From positions 1,304,501-1,368,500 of the forward strand of contig OX485807.1 of the NCBI GenBank assembly GCA_950295325.1: a stretch of DNA of 64,000 nt, given 5' to 3'. This DNA comes from Polytrichum commune. Taxonomy: Eukaryota > Streptophyta > Polytrichopsida > Polytrichales > Polytrichaceae. Position 1 is the first letter of the stretch. Each line of letters begins with the position of its first letter. The translations under genes and the position numbers were made by a program. The notes beneath the pieces were generated by a model that did no database searches, was not told the origin of the DNA, and was given only the letters and a program-made list of their open reading frames with translations. Of the stretch, positions 46,478 through 58,345 are shown piece by piece.

Positions 46478-49400
46478 CTACGCCTTTTCTGTAACACCTA
46501 CGAGCTCAAGAAGACGCATCACCTCATTGTAGCTAAATGTCGGTGTATGAATGAATTTGTCCGTGGCGTAGTCAACCTTGCACAAATACCTGAACACGTA
46601 ATACAAATGCTTGCATGAAACCCACTGACCCCTCTTTCCCACTACCAAAGACAACATTTTCGCAAAGTATGGGCAAGTGCATTGCGGAATATCTGCAATG
46701 GAGACAAGGTATGTCTTCTCCTCTTTGGAAACTATGGATATGATGCATCTGTATCCAGGGTATGGAATGGGAGTCACACCAACCACATAATATCCTTCCA
46801 TGTGTAATACGCTCTCCCATTTATTCCTGTGCTCTATTAATGGTGCTGCCATATTCCGTCGAGCTGCCTTGGAAAACCTTGTGTTTGGATGTGCATCTGG
46901 GTTTGAAGGAATACATAAATGTGAGCGAGGGATGGGAAGGTTTGTCATTGTTCTCAATCGGCTACGTGGTGACATTGCATCTTTTTGTTGCAGTTGAAAC
47001 CCTGCATTTTCCAATGCAAACACCTCCTCCTGTGTAGGGTTTGTACCAACCTTCACCAGCCACACCTTATGGAGATTTGGCCAATCAAACACCCATTTTT
47101 TCTTGCTCCCCTTCGCGCATCAATTAATGTCATCTGCACAAAACCAAAAATTTGAAAGAACGTGGTTGTTAGAACGAAACTCCTTCTTCATGCCTGTGTA
47201 AGTTGGCGCAGGCGTGCCATGTGTACTTTCCCCGACTTTAGCCCTACATGGATGTCCATTATCTGCTTGCAAAGCTTGACACTCTTTTTTGGACGGATAA
47301 GGCAATCGTGAAATATACCACTCAAATTCTGGATAATCTGACTCCAACACATTGGTGGTGTGAGACATCACATTCTGATCATGCTTGAAGGATTCCTCTA
47401 TGCGTGCCCTCATTGACCTTGTATTAGGATGAGGGATGGAGTAGTTCACTTTGTCGGGACGATGAGAATCATACTCAAATCAGGAGGTAAATCTAGTTTC
47501 CTCTTGGTTGATTCAAACAACTCACAGCCCTCCAATGCACAATCCCTTGTATTAAAACCCTTTGACCCATGGTATGACCTCATTGCCTCTGCAAGGAGTT
47601 GGGATCGCCGGTATGTGTTGCAGTTTTGACCTTCAATGATGCTTGATATGGCCCTTTCCCTAAAGAACCCTCTTTAAGCCAAGAACGATAATTTGCGATC
47701 TGCATGAATGCGCGGATCATGTCATCCACAGTTGCCTCGTACAAACATGACATTTTGTTCCTAGATTGTTGCAACCACTTGTTATGTATTGTTTCTGCTA
47801 GGTTGCAAGTTGGCATCTCAGCTCGTTGATCCAAAGTCAGATCCTGTAATATATATTAAAAAAAAATTAGTTAAAAAAATGAAATAACACAACAATTTCA
47901 TCAACAGTAGAGGAGGGACATTTGTATATTGGAAGAAACTTACAATGAGCATGTGACCTCCCCATTGTCTATATCAATAATGCCAAAATCCCAACCATTC
48001 CGACAAGTTGTACATGCCCTCCTCGGTGGTTGCCCCTGATGACAACCACCAGGCCTGTATCACATGGTATTTGATGTCATTGTCCGCCAAACTCTTGGCG
48101 TCCTTGTAATCTTTACAAAGTTATTTGTGTTCATGCTGCATTGGAGGGCGGATGTATTTTTGTGTTATTTTATCCAAATCGGCAGACCAATGGAAAAGAC
48201 ATGTACGCTCGCGATCCTCGAGAGGAACGGATGTGTCACCATCACCGTAAATCTTCCGCACAACAATCCAATTTGTTTGGGCACTGTCCGCCATGAACCC
48301 TTTTATATTGACATCGGGGACATCATTCTCCAGCATGACATCATTTAGATTTTTCCAAAAAATGATTTGGGCCCGAGCATCCTCGGATTGCATATCACAA
48401 CATGCTATTGTAAGAACCTTGCAGTGCTTGCTATCATAAACGTGACACGTCATTGTAGTCCAGTCTTGTAAACGCTTCACGTGGTCAAACATGATCCACG
48501 AATTTTCCATGCCTCCTCCACATTGCATGCATGCGCTTCACCAAATCGACTCCACTTCCAGGAAGATCCACCGACATCTTGAACACAAAGACCTTATCTC
48601 TAGACTGCCCTGGAAACCGACTATCATACACAGATTTGAACCCATAGTGGTTTTTCAACGCCATGATGCTATCCAAGGACCCCATTCCACCACGAATAAA
48701 ACGTTTCAAGCCCACCACGAAGTTCCTATAGTTAGGGGAAGCCAAAGTGGAGAACTTATCCATTACCACCTCCAAGGATGCTCCATGAAGATGGTTCTTT
48801 TCTACTGGGAAAAGATATTTGAGGATGTAATTTGCCAAAAATTGTTTACTGGCAGCCATAACAATAGCTCAGTTTTTTGCAGTTGGAGTTTTAGCCACCT
48901 CATTTGCCACATACTGGTAAGTCATGTCTAATGATTCACGACACACTTCAATAGACACAAGGTGGTTGTGAACACCCAAGTAGATACAAACACAGGACAT
49001 GTTTGACGATTGTGAATGGACGTATATAATTTTTGCATAGCAAACATCAAGACATATGGGAGCGGCATGACAAACCTTGCATTGAACCTTAGATTTCTCT
49101 AGTGGAATTGTACCGACCATGAAAGGAGTGGGTGTAATACCAATCCATTCGGTAGAGTTGCGAACTCCTCCATTTCGTGAAGGATATTCACACGAGTCGT
49201 TAGGGCATTGAAGATGACCAACGCATGAAGACCTTCGGAAAGTCAAACCAAATTCATTCTGAATGTTTGTTGTTTTGGTTCTACACCAGGCATGCCCATT
49301 ATAAATTTTGCCCATGCCATCCATTGCCTTGCCGTAAGCATCTGGAATTCCAGTCTTGATCAGTGGCAAAATGAAAAAGGCATCCCCATTGAAAGAAGAC

Positions 49401-50089
49401 GGCAAATACTTCACATCCTCTATAACAATGTTATCGAAGTCAATATTAGTGAGATCAGATTTGGATCTTCTACGACACTTGGTGATTTTGAGGTCTTCCA
49501 ATATATGAACATTAGATATGGATGACGTAGTATGAACATGAGGTTTTTGGGAGTGTATATGTTGTTCAAGAATACTAAAGTTCAGTGGCTTGTGAGGAGA
49601 GGGGTCATTGCCATGCAGAGGTTGTACAGAAGATGTAGAAGTAAAAGAATATGGAGATTGAAATGGATAAGAAGAAGTCCCTGCAATGTCCAACACTTGG
49701 ATGTTATCTTCATCTGAATCACTAAGGACCACCACATCATCTACCTCTAATTTAACCTTACAAAGATAATGGATTTGCGGTGTGGGTGTAATGGACTCAT
49801 TTGTCAACAACATTATGGATGCATCCATATCCAATTTAGACAATCCTATCACTTTGTACGAGCCCGCGCTTAATGACCAAAAAGAATCACTATCCACTAT
49901 TGATTTTTGAATCAAAACTATCTCGCACAACTCACCAGTTTTGTGGAATAATTCTTGTTCCACATACATGGTACCAAGGCAAAAGTTAAATTTTAGACTA
50001 AGCAAATTCTTTTGGACCACTACAAAACCATCTGCACCCAAAGGAAGAGTGAAAGGAATAGAGCAATCTCCTGCTCGAAGAGATGCCAT
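46478..50089 (-). pseudogene. MULE (Mutator-like) transposase, decayed
   Basis: Reading down the minus strand from ATG at 50087-50089: an N-terminal region with an acidic DDVVVLSDSDED (residues 117-128); a Cys/His finger near residues 330-380 (CKVCHAAPICLDVC...HNH); a stop at 48869-48871 with the same frame resuming; a core split by a frameshift near 48500, with VYDSKHCKVLTIACCDMQ and FMADSAQTNW carrying likely catalytic Asp residues; NLAETIHNKWLQQS; and a SWIM zinc finger CTCPYF...CKH near the end. Further frame changes lie near 47595 and 47470. One GT-AG intron is recognised. The order core then SWIM is typical of MULEs. At least one nonsense and three frame breaks make it inactive, unless some are unrecognised introns. 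Confidence 0.8.
47844..47943 (-). other. Intron in the MULE gene
   Basis: On the minus strand the 100-bp segment begins GTAAGTTTC and ends ATATATTACAG, with a T-rich tract before the acceptor. It separates the catalytic core region from the NLAETIHNKW part. Good plant-type splice signals. Confidence 0.7.
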
Positions 50090-50239
50090 CGGAAGGTAAA
50101 CAAATTCTATGCATATTCACAAAAATGAAGAATGGAAATGATGCATAACATAGACATTAAATAATGTGGACACAAACAATAATGACAATACATCTTCACA
50201 ATTTGAATAGTAGGAGTGGTTTCATTATTAGAATCACGG

Positions 50240-50633
50240 GGCGATCACACCCCCTTACATTTCATAGCCATGTGCGATAAAAGTTTGCTACCCTATATTA
50301 CATGCCATAGATAATTTTTTAAATTATGATATTTTTTCTACATACACATAACCATTGATAATATCTTTTGTATATTTTTTTGAAATTTTTAGTAATCTTC
50401 ATTTTTTGTAGTAATTTGTTTAGTTCAATGTCGCGTCATTCTAGTTAGAAACGGTATGTTTTTTTTAAAAAACAAATCATCAAATTTGGTTACCAATTTT
50501 TACTATGTAATAGATACCATGTATTTCTACTCATGAAAAAAAAATCATAAACTTTTGAACCATTTTGGTGATGCTTTATGTAAAAAGTAGATTTTGTTTT
50601 ATCGCACGTGGTGTTCAACTTGACAATGAAGTG
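50240..50633. mobile_element. MITE, relative of 8731-9120 in inverted orientation (copy 2)
   Basis: The right end CACGTGGTGTTCAACTTGAC...AATGAAGTG and internal stretches (TTGCTACCCTATATTACATG, TCATTCTAGTTAGAAACGGT, TTTCTACTCATGAAAAAA) match copy 1. The left terminal repeat is degraded (CACCCCCTTACATTTC). It lies about 150 bp upstream of the MULE start codon. Confidence 0.75.
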
Positions 50634-50639
50634 CACCCC

Positions 50640-51040
50640 CCGGGATTAGAATTCACGTGGCATACATTTAAAATTAAAAAAATATTGCAATGACAACTCA
50701 CGTAGGGTTTGAAATAATGCAAGGGTGTTATGTACCGTAAATAAGAATGCCACCACACACAATGTATCTATACACAAATTCAAAATGTGTGATGGCCAAT
50801 AATAGGCTATGACATATGGACATGTGAAAACCTAAGATTTCAATGGTCAAGGCATGTTGTTGTTGTTGTGTGATGACATTAAATATACATGGATGTGGAA
50901 GAGAGACAATTCATCTTGAAGCAAAACAACAATCAAACATGAGACGTTGAATTTCTATTTGTTTTGCTAATTAATTACCAATTTTATTTGTGCAAATGAT
51001 CGACAAAGATGTGTCCGCACATTCATAGTTCTCAACTCCC
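50640..51040. other. Gene-free stretch
   Basis: AT-rich sequence without recognised gene or repeat. Confidence 0.4.
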
Positions 51041-51796
51041 TTGAAGAAATGCAGACGGAACGGATCCTCCAAGTACTCGACACGGAAAGCATTAGAGCGG
51101 TCGAGGATGGGGAAGAATTTGACAAGAATTACAAAGCGGGGCATAAGTGTGACCACACGAACTCTAACATTTGAAGACGCGGAACTCCTCAAAGATGGGA
51201 TTGATGCAGAACAACCTGACATCTATGAGAATGAGGATGTGGAAATTATTAGTGAGACGAGGCTTGATATCCAAGACATTGAAGAAGAAATGGAGTTCCA
51301 ACCCACTCTAGAGGTAATAATTTGACCTAATCTCTATTGAATGTTAATTTCCTAGTCCTTGCCTAGAGTGGAAGTAGAATCTCATTGATTATTGAATTTA
51401 GGGTTTGGAATGGGGAAGGAGAGGGCGGGTTCTCATTCCGAACGGCCTCATTCGATGGCAAAGAAGGCTAATAGGAGGGGGAGCGCCACAATGCCTCTCA
51501 CCGCCACTTTTCCCCAACCACCAATGTTGCCATGCCGCAGATCAATGCGGAGATCCGTTGGAGTGGTTGAAGAGGAGCAAGTCGGAAACATCCATGAGGC
51601 GGCATTGGAGAGAGTGGAGGAAGGCCATATGGGAGAGGAGGAGAAAGAAGATGAAGACAAAGATAACAATGAGGCTAACCAACTAAGGGAGGAAGAGGAG
51701 GAGGAGGAAGAAGACGAAGACGAAGAAAGTGGAGGAGAGGGCGAGGAAAATGACCCAAAGGAAAAAAAAAAAGGAAGAGGATCAGGAGGAGGATGA
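51041..51796 (+). CDS. Unrecognised small acidic protein, possibly two exons
   Basis: The first open stretch (51041-51325, ATG at 51041 region) is basic at its start (MKKCRRNGSSKYSTRKALER) and acidic at its end (ENEDVEIISETRLDIQDIEE). A GTAATA donor at about 51316 and a TTGAATTTAG acceptor at about 51401 could join it to either of two downstream frames; the more plausible ends in a Glu/Asp run (EEEEEEEEDEDEESGGEGEE) at 51680-51750. The acidic run comes from a GAGGAA repeat, so the second frame may be an artefact. No family recognised. Confidence 0.3.
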
Positions 51797-52019
51797 AGAA
51801 GAGGACGGCAAGAGATAGGGGGATGATGGAGAAGCGGACAAAACCTCTCCAATCCAGGTTTCTCCCCCAAACCCTAACTTTTCATACACGATATGAGATC
51901 ACAATGTTTCCAAGTCCAATAGGTTACATGTTGTCAATTAGGTTGTGCCCAGAAATCTCCCCAATCACTAGTGGTCATGGGTAACCCACGCTCGATCTCA
52001 TTCGTGTGAGTACGTATGA

Positions 52020-52180
52020 AATTCCAATTTACAGATGAACCAGTTCAGTTTGAGAAAGCATGTTGAAGTTCAACACTACAGTTAAATACTAATCGTTTTA
52101 TAGGAATTTAAATGGATTTAAACAATATTCAGTCTGATAATGTCATCAACAAAGAGAATCGAAATTGATCACATTAAGTT
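52020..52180 (+). repeat. AACCGGTT-family repeat, diverged
   Basis: TTTACAGATGAACCAGTTCA, GTTTGAGAAAGC, ATCGTTTTATAGGAATTTAA follow the 36825 and 13690 members with many changes. It ends at GGTCGAAGATTGCATATGG, a phrase also found at 54333 and 55192, which hints at a larger repeat covering 51.9-55.2 kb. Confidence 0.45.
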
Positions 52181-52204
52181 AGGTCGAAGATTGCATATGG
52201 TTGT

Positions 52205-52985
52205 CTAGGTCTGGACAGGGTATAGATATACTGTCGCGCACCTCTCCTTGAGGAGTGCCCGAAACACCATGGGCACAAGGGGGACCCCGGAGTGACACCC
52301 GGGACTTGTGGCGCCGTTGGTGAGAGGGCCCAAGTGATCCTAGTGTGGGTGAGGGCCCCGGGCGTTGGGAACGCCTCCCACCCACAAAGACTAGGAGGCA
52401 CAAGGGAAAGGCCATGAGCTATGCGTAGCTCATGGCGTGGTGATTCTAGAAAGCTCAAGAACACCTCAATCGGAGGTGTGAGCTAGGAGTTATGGCCATT
52501 TGAGTGGGGCGCTGTCCCGGGACAGCGCCCTGTTACAGCAGTGCCTGGGAGTGATTCCCGGGACTGCCAAGGTTCAAACAGGCATAACTTCCTCAATACT
52601 TGCCCGAATGGGGCAAGTGAGGAGTCCATCGGCATCTACGTGAAGCGTAGATGAAGATGGAGTGGTTGGTTGTTATGATCAGACATCATACAAGGAAGTT
52701 ATGATGGTCTGAAGCTGCTGGGCGGTTCTAGGCCCAGCAGCTAAAGGAAAATGTCCACTTGGCCCCAACTCTTGGTAGAGAGACAAGAGGTTGGTTGACG
52801 GTGGGGTAGGGGCCCCGCGTGAAGTCCTAGAGGCTTATATGGGTGAGGTGGTGTGGCCTCACCCACCCGAGGCCGAACGGCACGGCCTCCATGGGCATTG
52901 GCCCAATGTGAGGCCATAGTTGCCTAGTATGGTTCGGGTTGTTGTAGTGTTGCTCCGGCAATGCGATGATCAACATAGGATTGGA
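52205..52985 (-). mobile_element. LTR-like copy C, minus orientation
   Basis: Full-length relative of 40710-41435, reversed, from TGTTGATCATCGCATTGCCG (right side) to GGTGCGCGACAG (left side). The TATA-like CACCCATATAAGCC is at about 52835-52850 on the minus strand. It retains the segment missing from fragment A. No internal retroelement genes flank it, so it is probably a solo LTR. Confidence 0.65.
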
Positions 52986-52999
52986 CTTCCATGGATGGA

Positions 53000-53980
53000 A
53001 GTCCACATTGGGGAAATGGGTTACCGATTAAGGAGTGAGTCCCGAAAGCAAAGTAGGAGGGTTGGTTCCCTCCTATGAACTATATGGTCCGGGGTAAGAG
53101 GAGCTAACCATTAGCATGGCGGAATGCGAAGGGTTAGCGCTCGTAACCTTTGCTAGAAAATGAAAATTGGCAAGATTGTCAAGGGGGCTAGCAAGGGTTG
53201 CGACATATACACAATACATGTATTTGTGAATGAACCTGGACAGGGTCAACATCAACAAGGTTTGTGCTATACACAAGAGGGCGTGGAATCTTGATTGGCC
53301 ATAGGTTCCTGGTAACAACCCATAGCCTCATTGATAGCATCATTCTTATGATGAATAAACATGTTGTTGATAAATAACTAGAATTGAGTGAGAGAAATCA
53401 AACCATGCTCAAAGAAGGAGAAGAGCTTGTGAAACGAACCGGTTTGTTAGTGAAAGTAGTAGTCCATAATCCTACACAAAAGGAGAATAGAAAACAACGA
53501 GCCACTACCAACATATACACAACTACCATAATAACCCCAAATACCCGCCAACAAATTAATAATTAGGATGAAAAGAAAAGATTAAATGCTAATGACAGCT
53601 AAGGAACCACTCCAACCCAAGCTAGGGTTGTGGGCCATAATCTCATGTCAAGCAAAACCACATAGCACATGCCAAGTCACTAACATTAGAACACATCGTC
53701 CATACGAGGCATCCACCTTGATTACCTTGATAACTATAGTGCCCACCCCAAGAGGGGTTAGTAGTCTTGCACCATTGTTATTATGCCTTGAGGGTATAAT
53801 ACCAAGGGTGGGTCGAACGGGCATTTCAATCATGCTAACCTACGGTCAGCGTTTCTTCTCTCCCTCTTTCTCTGAAAGTAGTAGTGCTCATCATTTCAGC
53901 TGGAGAAATTCCTGTAGTGAGAATTGTAGAACATATCCCAATTTATTGCAAAGACTTGCAAACATATTTACAATACATCT
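53000..53980. other. Gene-free stretch
   Basis: No recognised gene. Open frames at 53073-53318 (minus) and 53586-54062 (plus) lack family features, and the latter runs into the palindrome. Confidence 0.4.
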
Positions 53981-53987
53981 CCTCCCC

Positions 53988-54049
53988 CCCCCCTCCATCA
54001 ACCCAAGATCTGGCAGAATTCTGCCAGATCTTGGGTTGATGGAGGGGGG
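53988..54049. repeat. Perfect 62-bp palindrome
   Basis: Arms of 31 bp (CCCCCCTCCATCAACCCAAG...) meet at a central GAATTC with no spacer. Pairing resumes imperfectly outside (CATCTCC / GAGATGC). Both strands encode the same peptide INPRSGRILPDLGLM. Confidence 0.95.
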
Positions 54050-54114
54050 TAGAGATGCATAAATAACCGATTGAAGTTTCAAGATTGATCACATCCATTT
54101 AATTAGCTCTGCAT

Positions 54115-54330
54115 ATGGTTAGTTAGGTCCAGTGATTGGGGAGATTAAGGTTTGCAAGTCCAACCGGTTACATGTTGACATCCTCCGCTTTTCCTGTATT
54201 AAAATTGGGGTATATTCTATAAGTTCCTCTAAAATGGTCGGTAATTTTCCTGCAATCTTGAACTTCAACCGGTTATTTCCCAAACTCAACCGGTTCATCT
54301 GTAACTAATTGCCGGTTCTCCTCGATCATA
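54115..54330 (-). repeat. AACCGGTT-family repeat, inverted member
   Basis: Read on the minus strand: GAACCGGCAATTAGTTACAG, TGAACCGGTTGAGTTTGGGA, GAGGAACTTATAGAATATAC, GGATGTCAACATGTAACCGG. It is close to the 13690 member. Confidence 0.65.
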
Positions 54331-54339
54331 GGTTAGGTC

Positions 54340-55620
54340 GAAGACTGCATATGGTTGTCTAGCTCTGGCCACCATGGCAGTGCTAAAATAATCCTTGTAA
54401 CGCTTTATTACACTGATTGAACAAGTACAATAGAATGAGATACTTCTCTAAGAAATTATGATCTGATCTATACAACTACCCTATTCTGTAAATACAAGTT
54501 GGTGAGTGGAAGTAGTAGTGTTGATCATTGTCATACTTGAGTAAAATAAGCCCAAATTGTAAGCAAAATAAGCCCGTGGTAACTGAGGCAAGGAAGTGGA
54601 GGCCGAAATCGCTCCCCCCGCTTGCATACTTGAAATTGAAAAAACCTGTAGGATCACAATGTGCACAATGTGCACAATGAAGTATTGTAGAAATATCAAA
54701 ACCCTAAGTTAGAGGACTTTGACAGTCAAAGATGTACCTATATTGTCGTGCCAAACCTCAGGATCTCAACCTATTTTTCTTTTTAATAATAACTAGTAAT
54801 AATCACTAGTAAGTATCATATTCTAGAAGAAGCTTTAGGAGTGTGCAATGTTCTGCAAGGCACCTGATTGGAGTTTGGGAATGGTACGTAAGCCTACGGG
54901 GAACAACCAAGCCTAGACAACCTTGAATTTGAAAATTCCTCCCATGATATGAGAAATCATAAGTCATGAGGATGCCTTCAAAATGTTCTTTTTTGTGGTT
55001 ACTATGTTGTGAATGAGCGTCGTTGAGAAGCTCAAAACTGTAAATTCTACCAATATAGCCAGAGAGCACTTGTTGAGTGTTCTGCGAATTGCTCCTTTTC
55101 ATCAAAGTATTAATACTTCAGTTGACTGTTGAACGAACCCTTAAATGTTCCAATTATACCCTCTTATATCCTCTTTCACAGAGTATCATACATATGCAGT
55201 CTTCGACCTAACTTAATTAATATTATTTATTGTTTGAAGCCCGTAGATATACCTTTTGGTAACTCCAAAAATTGTGGTACGTTGATTATGGTATTTAGTG
55301 TCACGTACACAATTAGCGGATGTGACACTTCGAGACATATTTGTCAATTGCCAATATGATAGTATCCATCAACATATGTAATTTTTGCAAGTGAAAATTT
55401 GTTTAAATTTTGACATTAGCGTAGCACATGGGGATATTTGGAATGATGATTTTATGTTTCAGATGTATTTGAGCATGCTAATGTCATAATGTAAAGCCAG
55501 TTGCTCATGAACTAGGAATAAGAAGAGGCATGGTGATGGTGATCATGTGGTAGTATATAGCCTAATCCTAACAACATTGATAAACGTCAACCATCTCCGA
55601 CTCAGATAAGGAATTATAGT
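54340..55620. other. Gene-free stretch
   Basis: AT-rich, no recognised gene. A (GT)n run with an adjacent G run lies at about 55626-55670. Confidence 0.4.
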
Positions 55621-55732
55621 CCCTTCTATGTGTGTTTGTGTGTGTGTGTGTGTGTGGAGGGGGGGGGGTTGTGTTATTCTTTTGGAAAGGGTCACTTGTT
55701 GTCTTGTCACATAGTACCGCCATGTGGAGTTT

Positions 55733-55797
55733 AGCTCACCACATCTGGTGAACGGACTCAATTCACCACATCGGGTGAACAATCTCGGTTCACCACA
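55733..55797 (+). repeat. Short tandem of TTCACCACATCNGGTGAA units
   Basis: Three copies of a ~30-bp unit containing TTCACC...GGTGAA, each itself a small inverted repeat. Confidence 0.75.
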
Positions 55798-55977
55798 GCT
55801 CCGTTTCGAAGCTCTCACTCATGTGCATCAGATGGGTGGGTTTACATACCAAGTTTGCATTATGATTTTTTATTATTTTTCCTTCGAGGTTTGTACAATG
55901 TCTCTTAGGTGGAGTCGGGTAGTTTTGATGTTATGCGTTGAGGTTGTTATCTACAAATTGGTCCAATATGTAGTCCA

Positions 55978-56720
55978 TTTTAATGCCAACTATAATCTAC
56001 CAGTCTCAAAATTTGGTTGATGGCAGATGCCAAAGTCCTGTTGATGTGAGTCAATGTCATTCACAACTATGATGCATTTATTTTGAGCTACATAAACCGT
56101 CAACTCAAGTTTTTCTTTTTGGCCATTTGGGAGTCTCTAATTATTGTGTCCTCATCATTTCTTTCAAATTGTAACTTTCAAATTATGAACTTTGAAGTCC
56201 AATTTTCATATGTCTATGCCACTTGAGTAACTTCCTCAAGGAGAAACTAATTAGTTTTGGTATTTGGGTTTAGGTTTTCCTAGTAGTATTGATGTTGTGG
56301 GTTGGGGTTGTTATAAAAATTGATTTGATTCTCCTCTATTTTGAGTGAGTAGAGGTTTGAATTTCCCATTGACAACAAATGCGAACAAACTAAAGAATAG
56401 TAACTATCTTACCTTCCACTCTCTTCCACTTTTGCACATTATCTACAAATTCTTCAAGTACGTTGTCCAATTTAATGCCACCAAAATCTCTTAGTCCTAA
56501 TATTTGGTAAATGATTGATGTCAAAGTCTTGTTGATGTGAGTCAATATCATTCACAACTATGACACATCCATACAAAGCTTCATGAAGCTCAACTTAAGT
56601 TATTCATCTTTTTGGCCATCTTGGAGTCTAATTATTGTGTCCTCATCAATTCTTTCAAAATGTGACTTTCAAAATTTTGAACCTTGAGGTCCAATTACGA
56701 GTATATCTCTACCAATTGAG
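55978..56720 (+). repeat. Tandem duplication, ~490-bp period, at the start of block III
   Basis: TTAATGCCAAC...GTTGATGTGAGTCAATGTCA...TTATTGTGTCCTCATCA at 55978-56210 recurs at 56476-56715. In block I only the second unit remains (about 12018-12265), because the foldback element abuts the position equivalent to 56214. Confidence 0.75.
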
Positions 56721-57192
56721 TAAATTCCTTGAGGAGAAACTAAATAGTTTTGATTTTAAAAAAATTTAAAACAAACCCCTTTTGTTTTCTTTCGAGAAGT
56801 TTGCTTTGCATTTTGAAATATCTACCAATTTCGTCCCCATCAAGTTCCCTAACCCCACTTGTGATCAAGGAAAAAAAATACTATATTAGAGCTCAAATTC
56901 CTTACGTTCCAAGGTTTTGAGGTTTCCATCTGCATGAGTACATAGAGGCATGGTGCAAATCGTATCAAAGGTCTTAAGATTAGGTTGCTTGTTTTCATAT
57001 AAATAAAATAAAATTGTGCCTACTACTTGAGGAATGAGGCACAATAGAGTGCAATTCCACAACTTCTATCGGAATTGTTTGTCCTTCCTTACAACGACCT
57101 AGTGAGATGCATATGATAGCATTTATCATTGGTTTTCCAATACCTCATATTGTACTTATCATCTCTCTTATTATTTTGTTCACTTCTATTTA

Positions 57193-57573
57193 GTGTTTTC
57201 ATGTTTTAGTTCCTCACAAATACTTAGGCTTCAGTATGTGTCTGTTTCTAAGTATTCATTGGATGAAAAAGTGGAACTTTCAGACTTGGAGAGTTATACT
57301 ATAGTAATGGCGATGGTGATCCATTTGGGTGACGACTCTGCTTTTACTAAATTTCTCTCAGTTTCACTTGGCTATCAAGGTAGAGAAGATGGATTTAAGC
57401 CACTTGCGGTGGTTGAAGAAGATGGAGCTGGAAAGATACAGCTTTGTCCTTGGAGATCAAATTGGGTATGTTTTGTATGTTTCATCTCTGATATTACAAT
57501 ATGCATATTTTCTTTTGTACATCTTTTTTTCAACTGCAAGAATCAAGACATTACACTATCTATAATCTTGTAA
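57193..57573 (+). pseudogene. Unrecognised repeat-borne ORF (copy in block III)
   Basis: Same length and frame as 12765-13145 with a handful of changes (FGSS to FSSS, KQLAM to KPLAV, EEDAA to EEDGA). Preservation of the frame in both copies is weak evidence of coding, as the copies are young. Family unknown. Confidence 0.3.
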
Positions 57574-57897
57574 GGGAGGATCTGTCGGTTTTAATCAATG
57601 TACAGACACTCTTGGGAATTTCTGTCTGGCCAGTTGCAAGCTGCAAGGATTCAAGGCATCTAACTATCTCTTCTTCATTTTTCTTTTTATTTTCTTTCCT
57701 TTTATCTTGGGAGACGGCATCTAACTTATTGAATGGGTCGAATCAATTGGCCGAGCAAGTCCTGCACACGGCCACTTTGTACGCTGTCGATAAATTGTGC
57801 ATTCATTGTTTACTCATGTTGGGGCACATGTTATTTGTGGATTGGGTATTATACACACGATGTCAAGACAATTCTTCAGGGTAGACTTTAAACCTCC

Positions 57898-58043
57898 ATA
57901 ACATTATTTAGATCCATAATAGTGTTATGTGGGACTGTCAATATTCCATGGAATATTTTCCACATTTAGTCCCAATGTGGGGAATATTCTGTGGAATATT
58001 TTCAGTCCCAGATAACATCATTATGGATCTAAGTAATATCATG
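57898..58043. mobile_element. Palindromic MITE (146 bp), block III copy
   Basis: Identical length and position to 13470-13615 with a few substitutions. Confidence 0.85.
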
Positions 58044-58122
58044 TCCTCCTACAAACTTTCAAGGGAGGTGGATAGGGTCTAGGGCCCACGATCCGCCACC
58101 TCCGGACTTATGATCGGGGAGA

Positions 58123-58345
58123 ACCGGTAGTTAGTTACAAACTAACCGGTTGAGTTTGAGAAATAATCGGTGGAAGTTCAAGACTGCATGAAAATTGCCG
58201 ATCAATTTAGAGGAATTTATAGAATATACCCCAATTCAATAAAGGAAAACCGAAGGATGTCAACATGTAACCAGGTGGACTTGCAAACACTAGGATCTCA
58301 ACCGATTATGCCCAAAAAATACCCTGATCACTGCTCCAAATAACT
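58123..58345 (+). repeat. AACCGGTT-family repeat (block III member)
   Basis: Orthologous in position to 13690-13915. Confidence 0.6.

Noticed and set aside
51448..51870. Ser/Pro-rich minus-strand frame
   Set aside because: Antisense of a GAGGAA repeat.
53586..54062. 158-codon frame running into the palindrome
   Set aside because: No family features; its end is palindrome-encoded and the opposite strand encodes the same peptide.
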